A stretch of 64,000 nt of DNA from Acidobacteriota bacterium (GTDB taxonomy: Bacteria > Acidobacteriota > Blastocatellia > Pyrinomonadales > Pyrinomonadaceae): the NCBI GenBank assembly GCA_019639175.1, contig JAHBSK010000008.1, forward strand, positions 62,001 through 126,000, given 5' to 3'. Below are positions 28,501 through 36,823 of this stretch, piece after piece. Position numbers and translations under genes: made by a program. The notes below the pieces were generated by a model, which saw only the letters and a program-made list of their open reading frames with translations, had not been told where the DNA came from and searched no databases. Numbering within the stretch: the stretch's first letter is position 1; every line of letters begins with the position of its first letter.

Positions 28501-29892
28501 CTCGTAGTTCTGCCTTTCAAAAGCTCGGACATAGAACAGGCACATCTGGGGCTTGGGCTTGCCGACGCTCTTTCGAACAAACTCGGAAACATCAAGCGTA
28601 TTCAGGTCATCTCGCCTGTCGCCGGACGGTCGGTTCAGGATATGCCGCCGGCAGAGATACACCGAACGATAAACGCATCATTCATTGTCGAGGGAACTTT
28701 CGGCGAACGGTCAGACCCGAGATCGCTGACGGTAAAAATGACCGAGGCGTCGTCCGGCATCGTGCTGTGGACCGAGGATTTTTCGGCTGAGGACGGCGAC
28801 CTGTTCTCGATGCAGTCGCGGATGGCCGAAAGGATCTGGACATCGCTCGGCATTGCCCCGCAGCCGCTGGAACTTCAGCAGGTAAGGAAGGTGCCGACCA
28901 CAAGCCATCGGGCATACGAACTCTATCTGATGGGACGTTATCTGATGTCGCGCCGCTCGCCCGACGATCTGCGGCAGGCAATATCGACATTCGCGGCATC
29001 GGTGGCAGAGGATGAGAATTTTGCCCCTGCCTATGTCGGCATGGCGGACGCTCATTCGCTGTTGAGGCTCTATGAGATACCGTCACCGCCGGATGCGTAT
29101 GATCGGGCGCTGGAATATGCCGCAAAAGCCCTTGAGATCGACCCCGATCTGGCCGAGGCCCATAATTCGATCGCTTATGTTCGTTTTTACGCCGAGCGGA
29201 ACCGCGCCGAGGCGGAACTTGAATTTCGCCGCGCCATAACGCTCAATCCGTCGCTTGCCCTGTCGCGTCACTGGTTCGCACTGTTTCTTTCGGCAACAGG
29301 CAAGCACGCCGAGGCCCTGGAAGAGATCGAGGCTGCCCACAGGGTTGATCCGCGCTCGCCATCGGTGCTGGCAGCATCGGCAATGGTGCATTATTACGCC
29401 GGGCGTTTTGACGAGGCCATCTCAGAGGCTAATAAAGCTCTTGACCTGAATCCTTCATTTCTTCCGGCCATTCGGGTCATGCGATGGACATACTGCGCTA
29501 AAGGAGACCTTGTCGCCGCCGCTGCCGCATTTGAAAGCGAGATAGCCGCGGCCGGTGTCAATCCTGAACTTCCCGGCTGGCAGGTGATCGCCGCACAGGT
29601 CGGAAGGCTCGGCTCTAACCATGGCGAAAGCCGCTCGATGCTCGACAAGGCCGCTGCCCATCCTGATGTTCGCAGCGACGATCACGCCTTTGCTCTTGAA
29701 TTTGCAGTCGCATATCTGACGCTCGGTGACGATACGACGGCCCTGAAATATCTGGAACGCGCCGAAGCCGCATCCGCCCACGGAATGTCGTATTTGGAGG
29801 CGGATGCACGTTTCACAAAACTTAAAGGCCATCCCGCCTTTTCACGCATCCTTGAAAAACTCCGCACGGTCAAACCGCTTCGGGTAAAATGA
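25534..29892 (+). CDS. Giant Ser/Thr protein kinase with two TolB-like/TPR modules
   Basis: 1452 residues. After an N-terminal helical region, an active-looking PknB-type kinase domain spans about 95-395: GRGGMGAVY, Lys130, HRDIKPGN with Asp223, DFG Asp241 and the TPDYASPEQ activation segment. A TolB-like (FlgO-type) domain (TLAVLPFRVLN to about 555) and TPR repeats (about 570-800) follow. A single transmembrane helix sits at about 949-972. Beyond it the pattern repeats: a second TolB-like domain (LVVLPFKSSDIEQ, GLGLADALSNKLGNIK) and a second TPR array (about 1125-1440). The kinase would be cytosolic and the second module outside the membrane. Such kinases abound in Acidobacteriota. Targets unknown. 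Confidence 0.9.
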   Translation: MTPERWKQIDDIFQQAADMPPADRGAFLDTVCGNDTDLLNEVKKLLLASDSADDFIEASVWTDDRFLNTSSKKDISDSLGGSDDDQLSEPRFPETVGAFRLVKELGRGGMGAVYLAERNDGEFSQLAAIKLIKRGMDSDFIVRRFRHERQILASFEHPHIARLLDGGTTADGTPYFIMEYIEGESLYRYCDKRKLDIPARLKLFVKICSAVQYAHEKQIVHRDIKPGNILINHYGSPKLLDFGVAKILDPDLIHESVNPTASMLRMLTPDYASPEQMQGAEVTPASDIYSLGVLLYELLTGHRPFLFGKRSFHEITKMVSEEMPPPPSRILENREHRLSKYADLEEDVTETRSTTPKALRTALLGALDNIVMKAMAKDAADRFASVKELSADISRHLAGEQVAAPPFRPRHHNEASGMLRRHVTAKTLAVLPFRVLNLDPNAATDDGFLGHGLADALIMRLSKVKSFIVRPSSSVRAFGGGSHDPIEAGRELKADLILEGTIKRANDRVRVSVQLLDVAENSAVWATSIDETLADVLVLEDTISGKVIDALLPELTVGERRDLTKLGTSDAEAFEQYVRGRYHFNTFTEEGLAKAFVCFHSAIAADPDYALAYCGIADYYNWIGIIGVLPPKECFPPAIEAARKAVELDSELPDAQASLGFSLHAGEYDWAGAEHYLRRALELNPANAVACVWYAIVLYTQGRFDEGLKLAEMGVELDPMRAFNHHNVGWGLYFARRYEAAAERYRHVVTDFPGYGFGYYGLSKIHRMTGDHELAFSENEAAHDLMGKGIFTMMSQAETLAGIGRTGAVYEILDHLKELSEKRHISCCLVALVHCALARHEGSVNGANDPKKISDHINNAFFHLEKAVAQGDPWLNWTAVDPAFDIVRGDERFNAVLEKTGYAGLFKDDRPAMTATGSPITEPTTLRIEDVHKTESDDDGQGLLSSGIAKAVAAALVLLLAVGVVYYLVLPRFGTPSAVSVYEGFRDPRLVVLPFKSSDIEQAHLGLGLADALSNKLGNIKRIQVISPVAGRSVQDMPPAEIHRTINASFIVEGTFGERSDPRSLTVKMTEASSGIVLWTEDFSAEDGDLFSMQSRMAERIWTSLGIAPQPLELQQVRKVPTTSHRAYELYLMGRYLMSRRSPDDLRQAISTFAASVAEDENFAPAYVGMADAHSLLRLYEIPSPPDAYDRALEYAAKALEIDPDLAEAHNSIAYVRFYAERNRAEAELEFRRAITLNPSLALSRHWFALFLSATGKHAEALEEIEAAHRVDPRSPSVLAASAMVHYYAGRFDEAISEANKALDLNPSFLPAIRVMRWTYCAKGDLVAAAAAFESEIAAAGVNPELPGWQVIAAQVGRLGSNHGESRSMLDKAAAHPDVRSDDHAFALEFAVAYLTLGDDTTALKYLERAEAASAHGMSYLEADARFTKLKGHPAFSRILEKLRTVKPLRVK

Positions 29893-30016
29893 CCGCTAAA
29901 AGTATTTGAAAGCATCGGGAAAAAACCTATGTGTCTATGTCCCTATGTGGTTTTAAGAAGAAGTATCGACCACATAGAAACATAGTTCACATAGAATTTG
30001 CCATACGAGCAGCCGC
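29893..30016. other. Spacer between two convergent genes
   Basis: Contains loose repeats of ctatgtg words and an imperfect inverted repeat (ctatgtggt / accacatag) that could terminate either transcript. No T-run of note and no coding sequence. Confidence 0.4.
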
Positions 30017-32368
30017 TTACTTAACTGCGTTTGTCCATAAGGTCAAAATGGCCTCCCGATCATTGCCCGATGTGTTGGTTATCACCAGTTTCCACGTTCC
30101 GGCGGTGATGTTCTTGTCAACGAATATCGACCGGAACAGCCCTCGGGATTCCGGCGAACCGGCCGCATTCTTCCCGGCCTGTTTCCCCGAAGGATCGACA
30201 AGCGTCACGTCAACATCCGGCGATGCCATGAAGGTTATTCCAAAGTTCTGAACTGCCTGCATCGGCAATTCAAGCTCCGTCGTGCCGTTCGGTCCGACCT
30301 TGACCGCTCTTGCCCACGGTTCGTCAGCTCGAATAACAGGCGACCCTGCAAAAGCCGCATCAAAATATGAAGCACCGTACATCCTCGGGAAAAAACCTGA
30401 TCCTGACGCCGTATCATGCGACGCATTCATATTCATCGCGTCCTGCATCGCTCTTGCACCGGTCATCTGTGCCGGGACATGGGCTTCAGGAGCGTGGTTT
30501 CCTTTTGGCCCGACAGCAAGCCTCGGTTTTACAAAGCCGGAAAAATCCGATGTTCCGGTCAGATCGGTGTGAAGGCTGTTTGACCTGGCATTGTCACCTA
30601 TCTGATGGATCGCCGAAGGAACGGAAACGACTCCGTCATTCCATACCAGTGTTTTACACATTGATGGCATCGGGTCGCCCGCAAGTGCTGAGAATTTTAC
30701 GCCTTTCCGGTTCTGTATCGTGCGGTTGAAGGCCGCCACCGAATCCTGTCGCAGTTCCTGCAGAGCGGTCACGGGACTTCCGGTCAGGGCGAATGCCGTG
30801 CTCATAACGTCCGCGCAGGGTGTGCCTGCGTTCGGCGTTCCGAGCATAATAAGTTTTGAGACCTGCGGCCTGCCGTCCTTGTAATTCATCGGCATCAGCC
30901 TGTCTATGTAATATCGCGAGATCAATCCGCCCATCGAATGAGCAACGATGTCAACGTGCCACGCGTTTCGGTCACGCTGTGCGTAATCGATATAGTTTTT
31001 TACCTGCTCGGCGTTTTGGGCAATGGTGTTCGTCCTGTCGCTTGACATAAAACCGCCGCCGGTGTTCATAACGCCGTTGCCCGGTTTTTCTCCGACCGGA
31101 AACGCCTTCCAGTCGTATGAATGTGATGTGGTCAGGATGTTCTGCCACGTTTCCCAAGCACGCCAGTTGCTCCACAAACCGTGAACGAGTATCAGCGGCT
31201 TTGGTGCGATCTTTAGATTTTCTGTCCTTTCATCTACCTTTTTGTCATTCTCAAGCAATTCCGCCTTTACGCGCTGAACATATCTTGGACGCCCGTCGTC
31301 ATACCACGCAAAACCGGACGTGTCCCAAAGCATTTCAACCTCGCGCTCTTCGCCCGGTTCGACCCTTACGCTGACCGTGTTGTCCTTTAGCGGAGCGTCG
31401 GGCCTTGCTCCGTCCCATTTGTCGCCCTTGTAGGTTTCTTTGAACACGACATCGGCATATTTTGTCTCGCCTGAGGCATTCATTACCTTGGCTCGGATAC
31501 GGACAAAATTGCCGTCGATGGTTCCGGTCATGTCGTCAACCTCTCGCCATTCGCCCCAATTTGGAAAGACCATGTCGGCGAAATCAATGTCCGTGATGCG
31601 CAGCGGAGCGCCGCATTTTTCCAGACTCCATGTAATTGTTTCGGTGACGTTTTGCCAGGTGGAAGTATAGCTGCCGCTGATGCGGTTCGGATCGGCGGGG
31701 TTGATGCGATCAGTTCCGGGGCTTATCAGCGAGTTCCCGTCAATGCTCGTCGGAGTGGCAGGAGTGGACAGGTTCTTTCCTTCCTTGGACGTACATTGGC
31801 CGCTGAATGAGGATGTTTGTTCGCCGCTGACGGTTCCCTTTATTTGCGGGATGCCGACGCTGACGGAATAAGTGCCGTCCGCGTTGACGCCGATGCTGAC
31901 GTTAGCATCAACCGTCGCTTCGCCTGCAACCTCTGTCCGCGAGGTCGATGTGCCGGTCATATCGCGCCATGTCTTTCCGCGGTCGCAGGAATTTTTCTCG
32001 ACCGCATGGACCTTTTCGGTGGAAACCATTGAATGAGACACTTTTGCCCGCCCCAGGCTGCCGCCTTGCGGGTCTTCCATGACCGAAACGCGGGCCGAGT
32101 AGTTATAGTTCATCTCAAAATTCGTCGTATCCTGTCCACGGCCCGAAACGCGGTCAACGGTCTTGTTGTTGGTCATTGATTGCGTGCGTTTGTATGTGAC
32201 TGTTCCTGTCCACGCACCCGAACATTTCGTCGGGGCGGAACCTTTCCGCGAGGCAGCGACCGTTCCGCCGCCTTTTGCCTGAGCGAACAGATGCATTGAC
32301 GGCGTCATGGCCGAAGCCAGCGCCATCACGGAAAATATGCTGTATAAGAATTTCTTGATATTTATCAT
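30017..32368 (-). CDS. Secreted alpha/beta-hydrolase (lipase/esterase-like)
   Basis: 783 residues from ATG 32368, chosen because TAGGAGA lies eight bases upstream; a longer frame to 32431 has no such site. The signal peptide (FLYSIFSVMALASAMTPSMH) ends near QA. Residues about 30-380 are Ser/Thr/Gly-rich beta structure with no recognised domain. A hydrolase domain starts at LILVHGLWSNWRAW, and the nucleophile is Ser478 in VAHSMGGLISRYY, as in triacylglycerol lipases and PGAP1-like proteins. The C-terminal 100 residues resemble a beta-sandwich of extracellular enzymes. Substrate unknown. It is the gene downstream of nothing obvious: a terminator precedes it at 32446. Confidence 0.75.
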   Translation of the reverse strand: MINIKKFLYSIFSVMALASAMTPSMHLFAQAKGGGTVAASRKGSAPTKCSGAWTGTVTYKRTQSMTNNKTVDRVSGRGQDTTNFEMNYNYSARVSVMEDPQGGSLGRAKVSHSMVSTEKVHAVEKNSCDRGKTWRDMTGTSTSRTEVAGEATVDANVSIGVNADGTYSVSVGIPQIKGTVSGEQTSSFSGQCTSKEGKNLSTPATPTSIDGNSLISPGTDRINPADPNRISGSYTSTWQNVTETITWSLEKCGAPLRITDIDFADMVFPNWGEWREVDDMTGTIDGNFVRIRAKVMNASGETKYADVVFKETYKGDKWDGARPDAPLKDNTVSVRVEPGEEREVEMLWDTSGFAWYDDGRPRYVQRVKAELLENDKKVDERTENLKIAPKPLILVHGLWSNWRAWETWQNILTTSHSYDWKAFPVGEKPGNGVMNTGGGFMSSDRTNTIAQNAEQVKNYIDYAQRDRNAWHVDIVAHSMGGLISRYYIDRLMPMNYKDGRPQVSKLIMLGTPNAGTPCADVMSTAFALTGSPVTALQELRQDSVAAFNRTIQNRKGVKFSALAGDPMPSMCKTLVWNDGVVSVPSAIHQIGDNARSNSLHTDLTGTSDFSGFVKPRLAVGPKGNHAPEAHVPAQMTGARAMQDAMNMNASHDTASGSGFFPRMYGASYFDAAFAGSPVIRADEPWARAVKVGPNGTTELELPMQAVQNFGITFMASPDVDVTLVDPSGKQAGKNAAGSPESRGLFRSIFVDKNITAGTWKLVITNTSGNDREAILTLWTNAVK

Positions 32369-32445
32369 TGCAAGGTCTCCTAATTTCAGGAAGATCATTC
32401 CTGATAACCAACGCGTATCCGCCGCCCGCATCGTATCAGCAAAAC

Positions 32446-32475
32446 AAAAAAAGGCGTCTCCAGTGCGGAAACGCC
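32446..32475 (-). terminator. Terminator after the O-methyltransferase gene
   Basis: Minus strand: a 9-bp stem with one mismatch (GGCGTTTCC with GGAGACGCC, 5-nt loop) followed by seven Ts, 32 bp past the stop codon at 32507 and before the lipase gene. Confidence 0.85.
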
Positions 32476-32506
32476 AAAGTTGATAACAGGAGAAAAACTT
32501 TCCGGC

Positions 32507-33586
32507 CTATGCCTTTTCGGCCTCGATGATGGAAACAAGCGAGGCTGTGTTTATGATGCGGGTCAGTCTGAAGCCCGCTCCGGCAAGCAGATGCTCATAT
32601 TCCGCTGCGGTGCGTTCAACGCCGCCCGGAGCCACGAGCATTTCCATATCAATTATCTTTCCCGGATGCGGCGCGTTGCCTTCGGGAATGACCGCGTCCA
32701 TTATCAGCAGCTTTGCCCCGTCGGGCATCGATCTTCGCAGGTTGCCGAGTATCATTTTGTTCGTCTCGTCCGGCCAGTCGTGAATGATGTGTTTGAGAAT
32801 ATAGGCGTCGGCTTTCACCGGTATCTCGTTCATCATATCGCCGCTTACAAAGTCGATCCGTTCCGACACACCGTATTCCTCGACGGTTTTCTGTGCGCCG
32901 TCCAGCACGGGCCGCAGATCGAACAATATGCCTTTTGCCTGTGGGTTGTTTTGCAATATCGCCGCAAGCAGGTGTCCGTGGCCGCCCGCAATGTCGGCGA
33001 TAACGCCGTATCCCGAAAAGTCATACGACGCCAGCACCGCCGGTATCACCTGTTTTGAAAGCGAGGTCATCGCCCGGTTGAACACGCCGCCCAATTCCTT
33101 GTTCGTCTCAAAAAGATAAGAGAAAACAGGTTCTCCGTGTACCATTTCCCATGCGGGTTTGCCCGTCCGCACGCTTTCATTCAATCCGCCGTAAACCTTC
33201 CAATGCTCCGGGTCGCCCAGCCATATCACGAGGTCTTTTATACTGTCCGGCCTGTCGGAGAGCAGAGCCTCGGAAACCGGTGTGTTGGCAAATACCTTAT
33301 CGCCCGTATCGGTAAAAACGCCGACACTTGCGAGGGTTCTGAGCAGGCGATATAGCGATGATTCCTTGCTCGATGTTGCCACGGCCAGAAATTCGGCCGA
33401 GCGCGGAGCTTCCGCAAGCAGATCGGCGATGCCAAGCCTGGCGGCGACATATATCGCCTGCGAAACGAGGCTCCCTGCCGCCAGTTGAAGCGCCGTCAAT
33501 GATGGTTCGGCTGAGTGCCGCAAGACCGGTGCGGCACCTGTTGTTTCAACGTTGTTCATATATCTTTGATCCCGTACTGATGACAT
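32507..33586 (-). CDS. SAM-dependent O-methyltransferase (methyltransferase_2 family)
   Basis: About 359 residues from ATG 33586; ATG 33559 is possible. The N-terminal dimerisation domain (LQLAAGSLVSQAIYVAARLG, LADLLAEAPRSAE) and a class I methyltransferase fold with SAM motif IADIAGGHGHLLAAIL are clear. Also present are ILKHIIHDWPDETN, with the catalytic His-like position, and LLIMDAVIPEGNAPHPGKII. The family includes hydroxyneurosporene, caffeic acid and antibiotic O-methyltransferases; the substrate cannot be assigned. It lies downstream of the GIIIGGN-repeat gene on the same strand but after a terminator. Confidence 0.85.
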   Translation of the reverse strand: MSSVRDQRYMNNVETTGAAPVLRHSAEPSLTALQLAAGSLVSQAIYVAARLGIADLLAEAPRSAEFLAVATSSKESSLYRLLRTLASVGVFTDTGDKVFANTPVSEALLSDRPDSIKDLVIWLGDPEHWKVYGGLNESVRTGKPAWEMVHGEPVFSYLFETNKELGGVFNRAMTSLSKQVIPAVLASYDFSGYGVIADIAGGHGHLLAAILQNNPQAKGILFDLRPVLDGAQKTVEEYGVSERIDFVSGDMMNEIPVKADAYILKHIIHDWPDETNKMILGNLRRSMPDGAKLLIMDAVIPEGNAPHPGKIIDMEMLVAPGGVERTAAEYEHLLAGAGFRLTRIINTASLVSIIEAEKA

Positions 33587-33661
33587 CGGTTCGGAACCAC
33601 CTCCCACAACATAACGCGGGATCTCGGCAAAAAAACTATCAGATGTGAACGTTCCCGAAAA

Positions 33662-33690
33662 GAAAAACCCTGCCGATGTTCTCGGCAGGG
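33662..33690 (-). terminator. Terminator after the GIIIGGN-repeat gene
   Basis: Minus strand: a perfect 9-bp stem (CCCTGCCGA with TCGGCAGGG, 5-nt loop) followed by five Ts, 45 bp past the stop codon at 33735. Confidence 0.85.
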
Positions 33691-33734
33691 TCGGTGTGGA
33701 AGTACTATTTGGTTTGAAAGTGTGAGGTTACTTA

Positions 33735-34064
33735 TCAATTACCACCTATGATGATCCCGCAGTTGGTCGTTTCCGGCGTTCTTTCGGCAAAGTTGCCGCC
33801 GATGATGATGCCCATCAGATTGCCGCCGATGATGATGCCGGCAAGGTTGCCGCCGATGATGATGCCCATGTTGACCCGGGTCTTTTCCGTCTTATCGGTA
33901 CGGGTTTCGCCGCACGGATTGTCTGTCCTGGTCGGTGCATTAAGATCCGATACGATAAGGCCTGACCTGTCCGATACGAGCAGTCCTGCGTGTGCAAACG
34001 TTGAACCGATCAGCATGATCGCCACCAATGTCATGGTCGGGATAAATCCTTTAAAGTTTCTCAT
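33735..34064 (-). CDS. Small secreted GIIIGGN-repeat protein
   Basis: 109 residues. A signal peptide (TMTLVAIMLIGSTFAHA) probably ends at AHA. The mature part begins with two related units (GLLVSDR, SGLIVSDL). A charged middle (TRTDNPCGETRTDKTEKTR) follows. Then come four copies of GIIIGGN: three with short linkers (NL-A, NL-M) and the last, after a second cysteine, at the very C-terminus. A ribosome site (TAAGGAGA) lies upstream of the ATG. The gene has a sigma-54 promoter at 34134 and its own terminator. No family is recognised; alternating hydrophobic and Gly/Asn units suggest a stacked beta or amyloid-like structure, which is inference. Confidence 0.75.
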   Translation of the reverse strand: MRNFKGFIPTMTLVAIMLIGSTFAHAGLLVSDRSGLIVSDLNAPTRTDNPCGETRTDKTEKTRVNMGIIIGGNLAGIIIGGNLMGIIIGGNFAERTPETTNCGIIIGGN

Positions 34065-34133
34065 TTTCTCTATTCTCCTTACGCTCTTTATTTTTAGGTT
34101 ATTGGGAATTGCCTTCCCGACGATCTCTCTAAT

Positions 34134-34149
34134 TACAACCTCCGTGCCA
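34134..34149 (-). promoter_or_regulatory. Sigma-54 promoter for the GIIIGGN-repeat gene
   Basis: Minus strand reads TGGCACGGAGGTTGTA, that is TGGCAC, five bases, TTGT, matching the -24/-12 consensus except for the last C. A start about 58 bp before the ATG is predicted. It uses the same TTGTA variant as the pilin promoter at 49907. Confidence 0.75.
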
Positions 34150-34479
34150 AAAGAGCGGGAACAAAGACTAACTCCGCTAAGCCATTGCAGGTAAAGGAGT
34201 TACCAACTAGGGCCATTGAAAAAATGTGAGATAAGAATTTACCCCTAAATTGGATACGTGATATACAGAAACAGATGTGTAACGGCTTATCCCGTTTATT
34301 CTCAGCAATTTGCAGAAACTGAATACTTAATAACCACCAAAACCACCGTATAGCAGATATACACTTTAAATTATGTTCTTCCATTTTGTATGACAAAGTG
34401 CTATTCTTTTGTGGGATCTTGTTTTCCTTTTCGGCCATATCGTCTCTGGTTTCTTTCCCTGGACCTCACCATCACAAAT
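34150..34479. other. 330-bp divergent spacer
   Basis: AT-richer stretch between the sigma-54 promoter and the GGDEF-EAL gene. No gene or convincing sigma-70 promoter was identified. It would hold any activator sites for the promoter at 34134. A reading frame into the GGDEF-EAL gene is open from 34390, but its codons look unlike the family. Confidence 0.45.
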
Positions 34480-36741
34480 ATGGAAGGGACTTCCCGACTT
34501 CTAAGTTTTAAGATCATAAACATGATCGTTGGCGGTATTATCCTCGGATATGCTGTCAGCGATATGCCGTACGGATCTCTCAGCCTGACGGGCCTCGGAA
34601 TACTCCTTATCGCCGTTTTCCTCATTCCCCAACTCAGCCTGACCGTGCCGCGATCTGACCTTGCGATCAGCTTTTCCGACCTCCCGATATTCCTGACATT
34701 CCTTATATTCGGAACGCCGGCGGCAATAGCGTTGGCCGCTGTCGAAACACTCGCCAGTTGCCTGTATCTCCGCTCAAAAGGGTTTCAGTTCGCCCGCCAC
34801 ATGATACCGGTAAATGTGGCGATGAATGTGGTATCGACCGGCGCGACCTGTTTTATTGCCGGAGCGGTTGTGAACGCAATGGGCGGCACACAGGTGCTGA
34901 CCTCGTCTCCGAAATTGATCTCGATACTCGGCGTTCTTGCGTTCTTCCAGTTCCTGTTCAGCTCGATCCTTGCCTCTGTTTATATGGGCCTGAAGGAGCG
35001 CGGCGGCATTTTCGAGAAATGGAAAAAGAGCTATCTCACCAGTTCATTGTCGAGCGTGGTCGGCGTGGGACTTGCCGGACTGGTGTTCAAGCTCATCAAT
35101 TATGGCGATGTTGTCACCGCCATCGTCTGCGGTGTGGTGCTGCTGATCATCTTCCTCGGCTATCGCCAGACGATCACTGATATGAACCTGGCGTTTGAAA
35201 AGGCGCAGGAGGCCGAGCGGCAAAAAGCGGACGCCGAACACGACAGGGCTGAAACAGAACGGACCCGACGCCGTGAAGCGGAAAAGTATGCTCAGGAACT
35301 GTCAACGCTGCTTGGAAAAGAAGCCCGTGCAAACGCGGCTCTTCGCAAGAGCGAAAAGGATTTTCAATACGCGGCCCTGCACGATTCGCTTACCGGGCTT
35401 CCTAACCGCAAATACCTCGGCGATATGCTTTCACAACTGATAAAGGATTATCGGCGTGACGCCGAAACCAATTTTCAGGTGCTTTTCCTCGATATCCGAA
35501 GCTTTAAGAACATCAATGATTCCCTGGGACATTCCATTGGCGACAAGGTTCTGACCATAGCCGCAAAAAGGTTTCAGCGCGTCGTCAATCCCAACGATAC
35601 CGTTGCCAGGATCGGCGGAGATGAGTTTGCGATCATCCTTCGCGGCCTGTCAACGACCAGCAAGGCCCAAAAGGTTGCCCGCCGCATATATCGCAGCATC
35701 ACACAGCCGTTCTCGCTGGGCGGCAACCGCATTTCGATAGATGTGAATATCGGCATCGCGTCGTGCGACATCGAATATTCCACGCCGGAAGAGATATTGC
35801 GTGATGCTGACATAGCGATGCATTATGCAAAGGAGCGGAGCGACGGCCCGGCCGTGTTCACAAAGGAACTCCGTCACCGCTTTCTTGAAGACGTCAGGTT
35901 CGAGATGGAACTGCGGCACGCTCTTGAACGCGATGAATTCTCGATGCACTATCAGCCTATCGTTTCTCTGACGGATGGCCGCCTCATCGGGTTTGAGGCA
36001 CTGCTCCGCTGGCAGCACTCCGAATTCGGCCTCGTTCCGCCTAATAAATTCATCCCGATAGCGGAAAAGGCCGACCTGATACAGCCGATAACTGCCTGGA
36101 TACTGAGCGAAACGACCCGTCAGACCGCCGAATGGCAAAAGATCTCGCCCGAATACAGTGAGCTGTCTGTAAGCGTCAATATTTCGGGCAAACATCTGAA
36201 AAATGACAGCCTGATGGATGATGTTGAGGACGCTCTGGAACTGTCGGGCCTGTCGGCAGCATCACTAAAACTTGAGATCACCGAAAGCACGGCGATGGAA
36301 AACGCGGAGTTTACCATATCGACCCTTCGGAGATTAAAACAGATAGGCGTTCAGTTGAGCATAGACGATTTCGGGACCGGATATTCGTCCTTGAGCCATT
36401 TGCACCGGCTGCCTTTTGACACGCTGAAAATTGACCGCTCGTTTGTGAACAACGTCGGCGAATATGGCGAGAATTCGGGGATTTTACAGACCATTATATC
36501 GCTGGCAAAGAACCTTCAGATGACGGTCGTCGCGGAAGGCATCGAAACCGAGGCTCAGCTCAATGTCCTCAGAAATCTGGGCTGTGAAATGGGACAGGGA
36601 TATCTGATGGCGAAGCCCAAAGGCCGTGATGAGACCGAGCAGCTTCTTTATGAACGGCCTGCCCTTTTGCCCGTGGCAGAGATCGAATTTACCGCAACCA
36701 ACCCTTCATCGGATGAAGACGACCGTTTGCCCGTCTTCTGA
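34480..36741 (+). CDS. Membrane GGDEF-EAL c-di-GMP enzyme
   Basis: About 753 residues from ATG 34480 (34390 opens a longer frame; neither has a clear ribosome site). An N-terminal block of about six hydrophobic segments (up to about residue 220) is followed by a coiled coil (AEHDRAETERTRRREAEKYA). The GGDEF domain has ARIGGDEFAIIL, and the EAL domain has GFEALLRW, ITESTAMENA and IDDFGTGYSSLSHL. Both active-site motifs look intact, so it could make or degrade c-di-GMP. The membrane part is an unassigned sensor. Together with the HD-GYP protein it forms the c-di-GMP complement of this window. Confidence 0.9.
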   Translation: MEGTSRLLSFKIINMIVGGIILGYAVSDMPYGSLSLTGLGILLIAVFLIPQLSLTVPRSDLAISFSDLPIFLTFLIFGTPAAIALAAVETLASCLYLRSKGFQFARHMIPVNVAMNVVSTGATCFIAGAVVNAMGGTQVLTSSPKLISILGVLAFFQFLFSSILASVYMGLKERGGIFEKWKKSYLTSSLSSVVGVGLAGLVFKLINYGDVVTAIVCGVVLLIIFLGYRQTITDMNLAFEKAQEAERQKADAEHDRAETERTRRREAEKYAQELSTLLGKEARANAALRKSEKDFQYAALHDSLTGLPNRKYLGDMLSQLIKDYRRDAETNFQVLFLDIRSFKNINDSLGHSIGDKVLTIAAKRFQRVVNPNDTVARIGGDEFAIILRGLSTTSKAQKVARRIYRSITQPFSLGGNRISIDVNIGIASCDIEYSTPEEILRDADIAMHYAKERSDGPAVFTKELRHRFLEDVRFEMELRHALERDEFSMHYQPIVSLTDGRLIGFEALLRWQHSEFGLVPPNKFIPIAEKADLIQPITAWILSETTRQTAEWQKISPEYSELSVSVNISGKHLKNDSLMDDVEDALELSGLSAASLKLEITESTAMENAEFTISTLRRLKQIGVQLSIDDFGTGYSSLSHLHRLPFDTLKIDRSFVNNVGEYGENSGILQTIISLAKNLQMTVVAEGIETEAQLNVLRNLGCEMGQGYLMAKPKGRDETEQLLYERPALLPVAEIEFTATNPSSDEDDRLPVF

Positions 36742-36757
36742 CCTCACACATTGATTT

Positions 36758-36787
36758 TTGCCTGATGCATACACAAGGCGTTATACT
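36758..36787 (+). promoter_or_regulatory. Probable sigma-70 promoter for prolyl oligopeptidase
   Basis: TTGCCT at 36758-36763 and TATACT at 36782-36787, 18 bp apart, in the 82-bp spacer before the ATG at 36824. Confidence 0.4.
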
Positions 36788-36823
36788 ATCTGGAAATAAT
36801 TTTCAGAGAGGTGTTTTGTAAAG

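Noticed and set aside
33735..33880. DNA-level repeat suggesting CRISPR or a minisatellite
   Set aside because: The repeated words are codons for GIIIGGN in a frame with a signal peptide, ribosome site and promoter.
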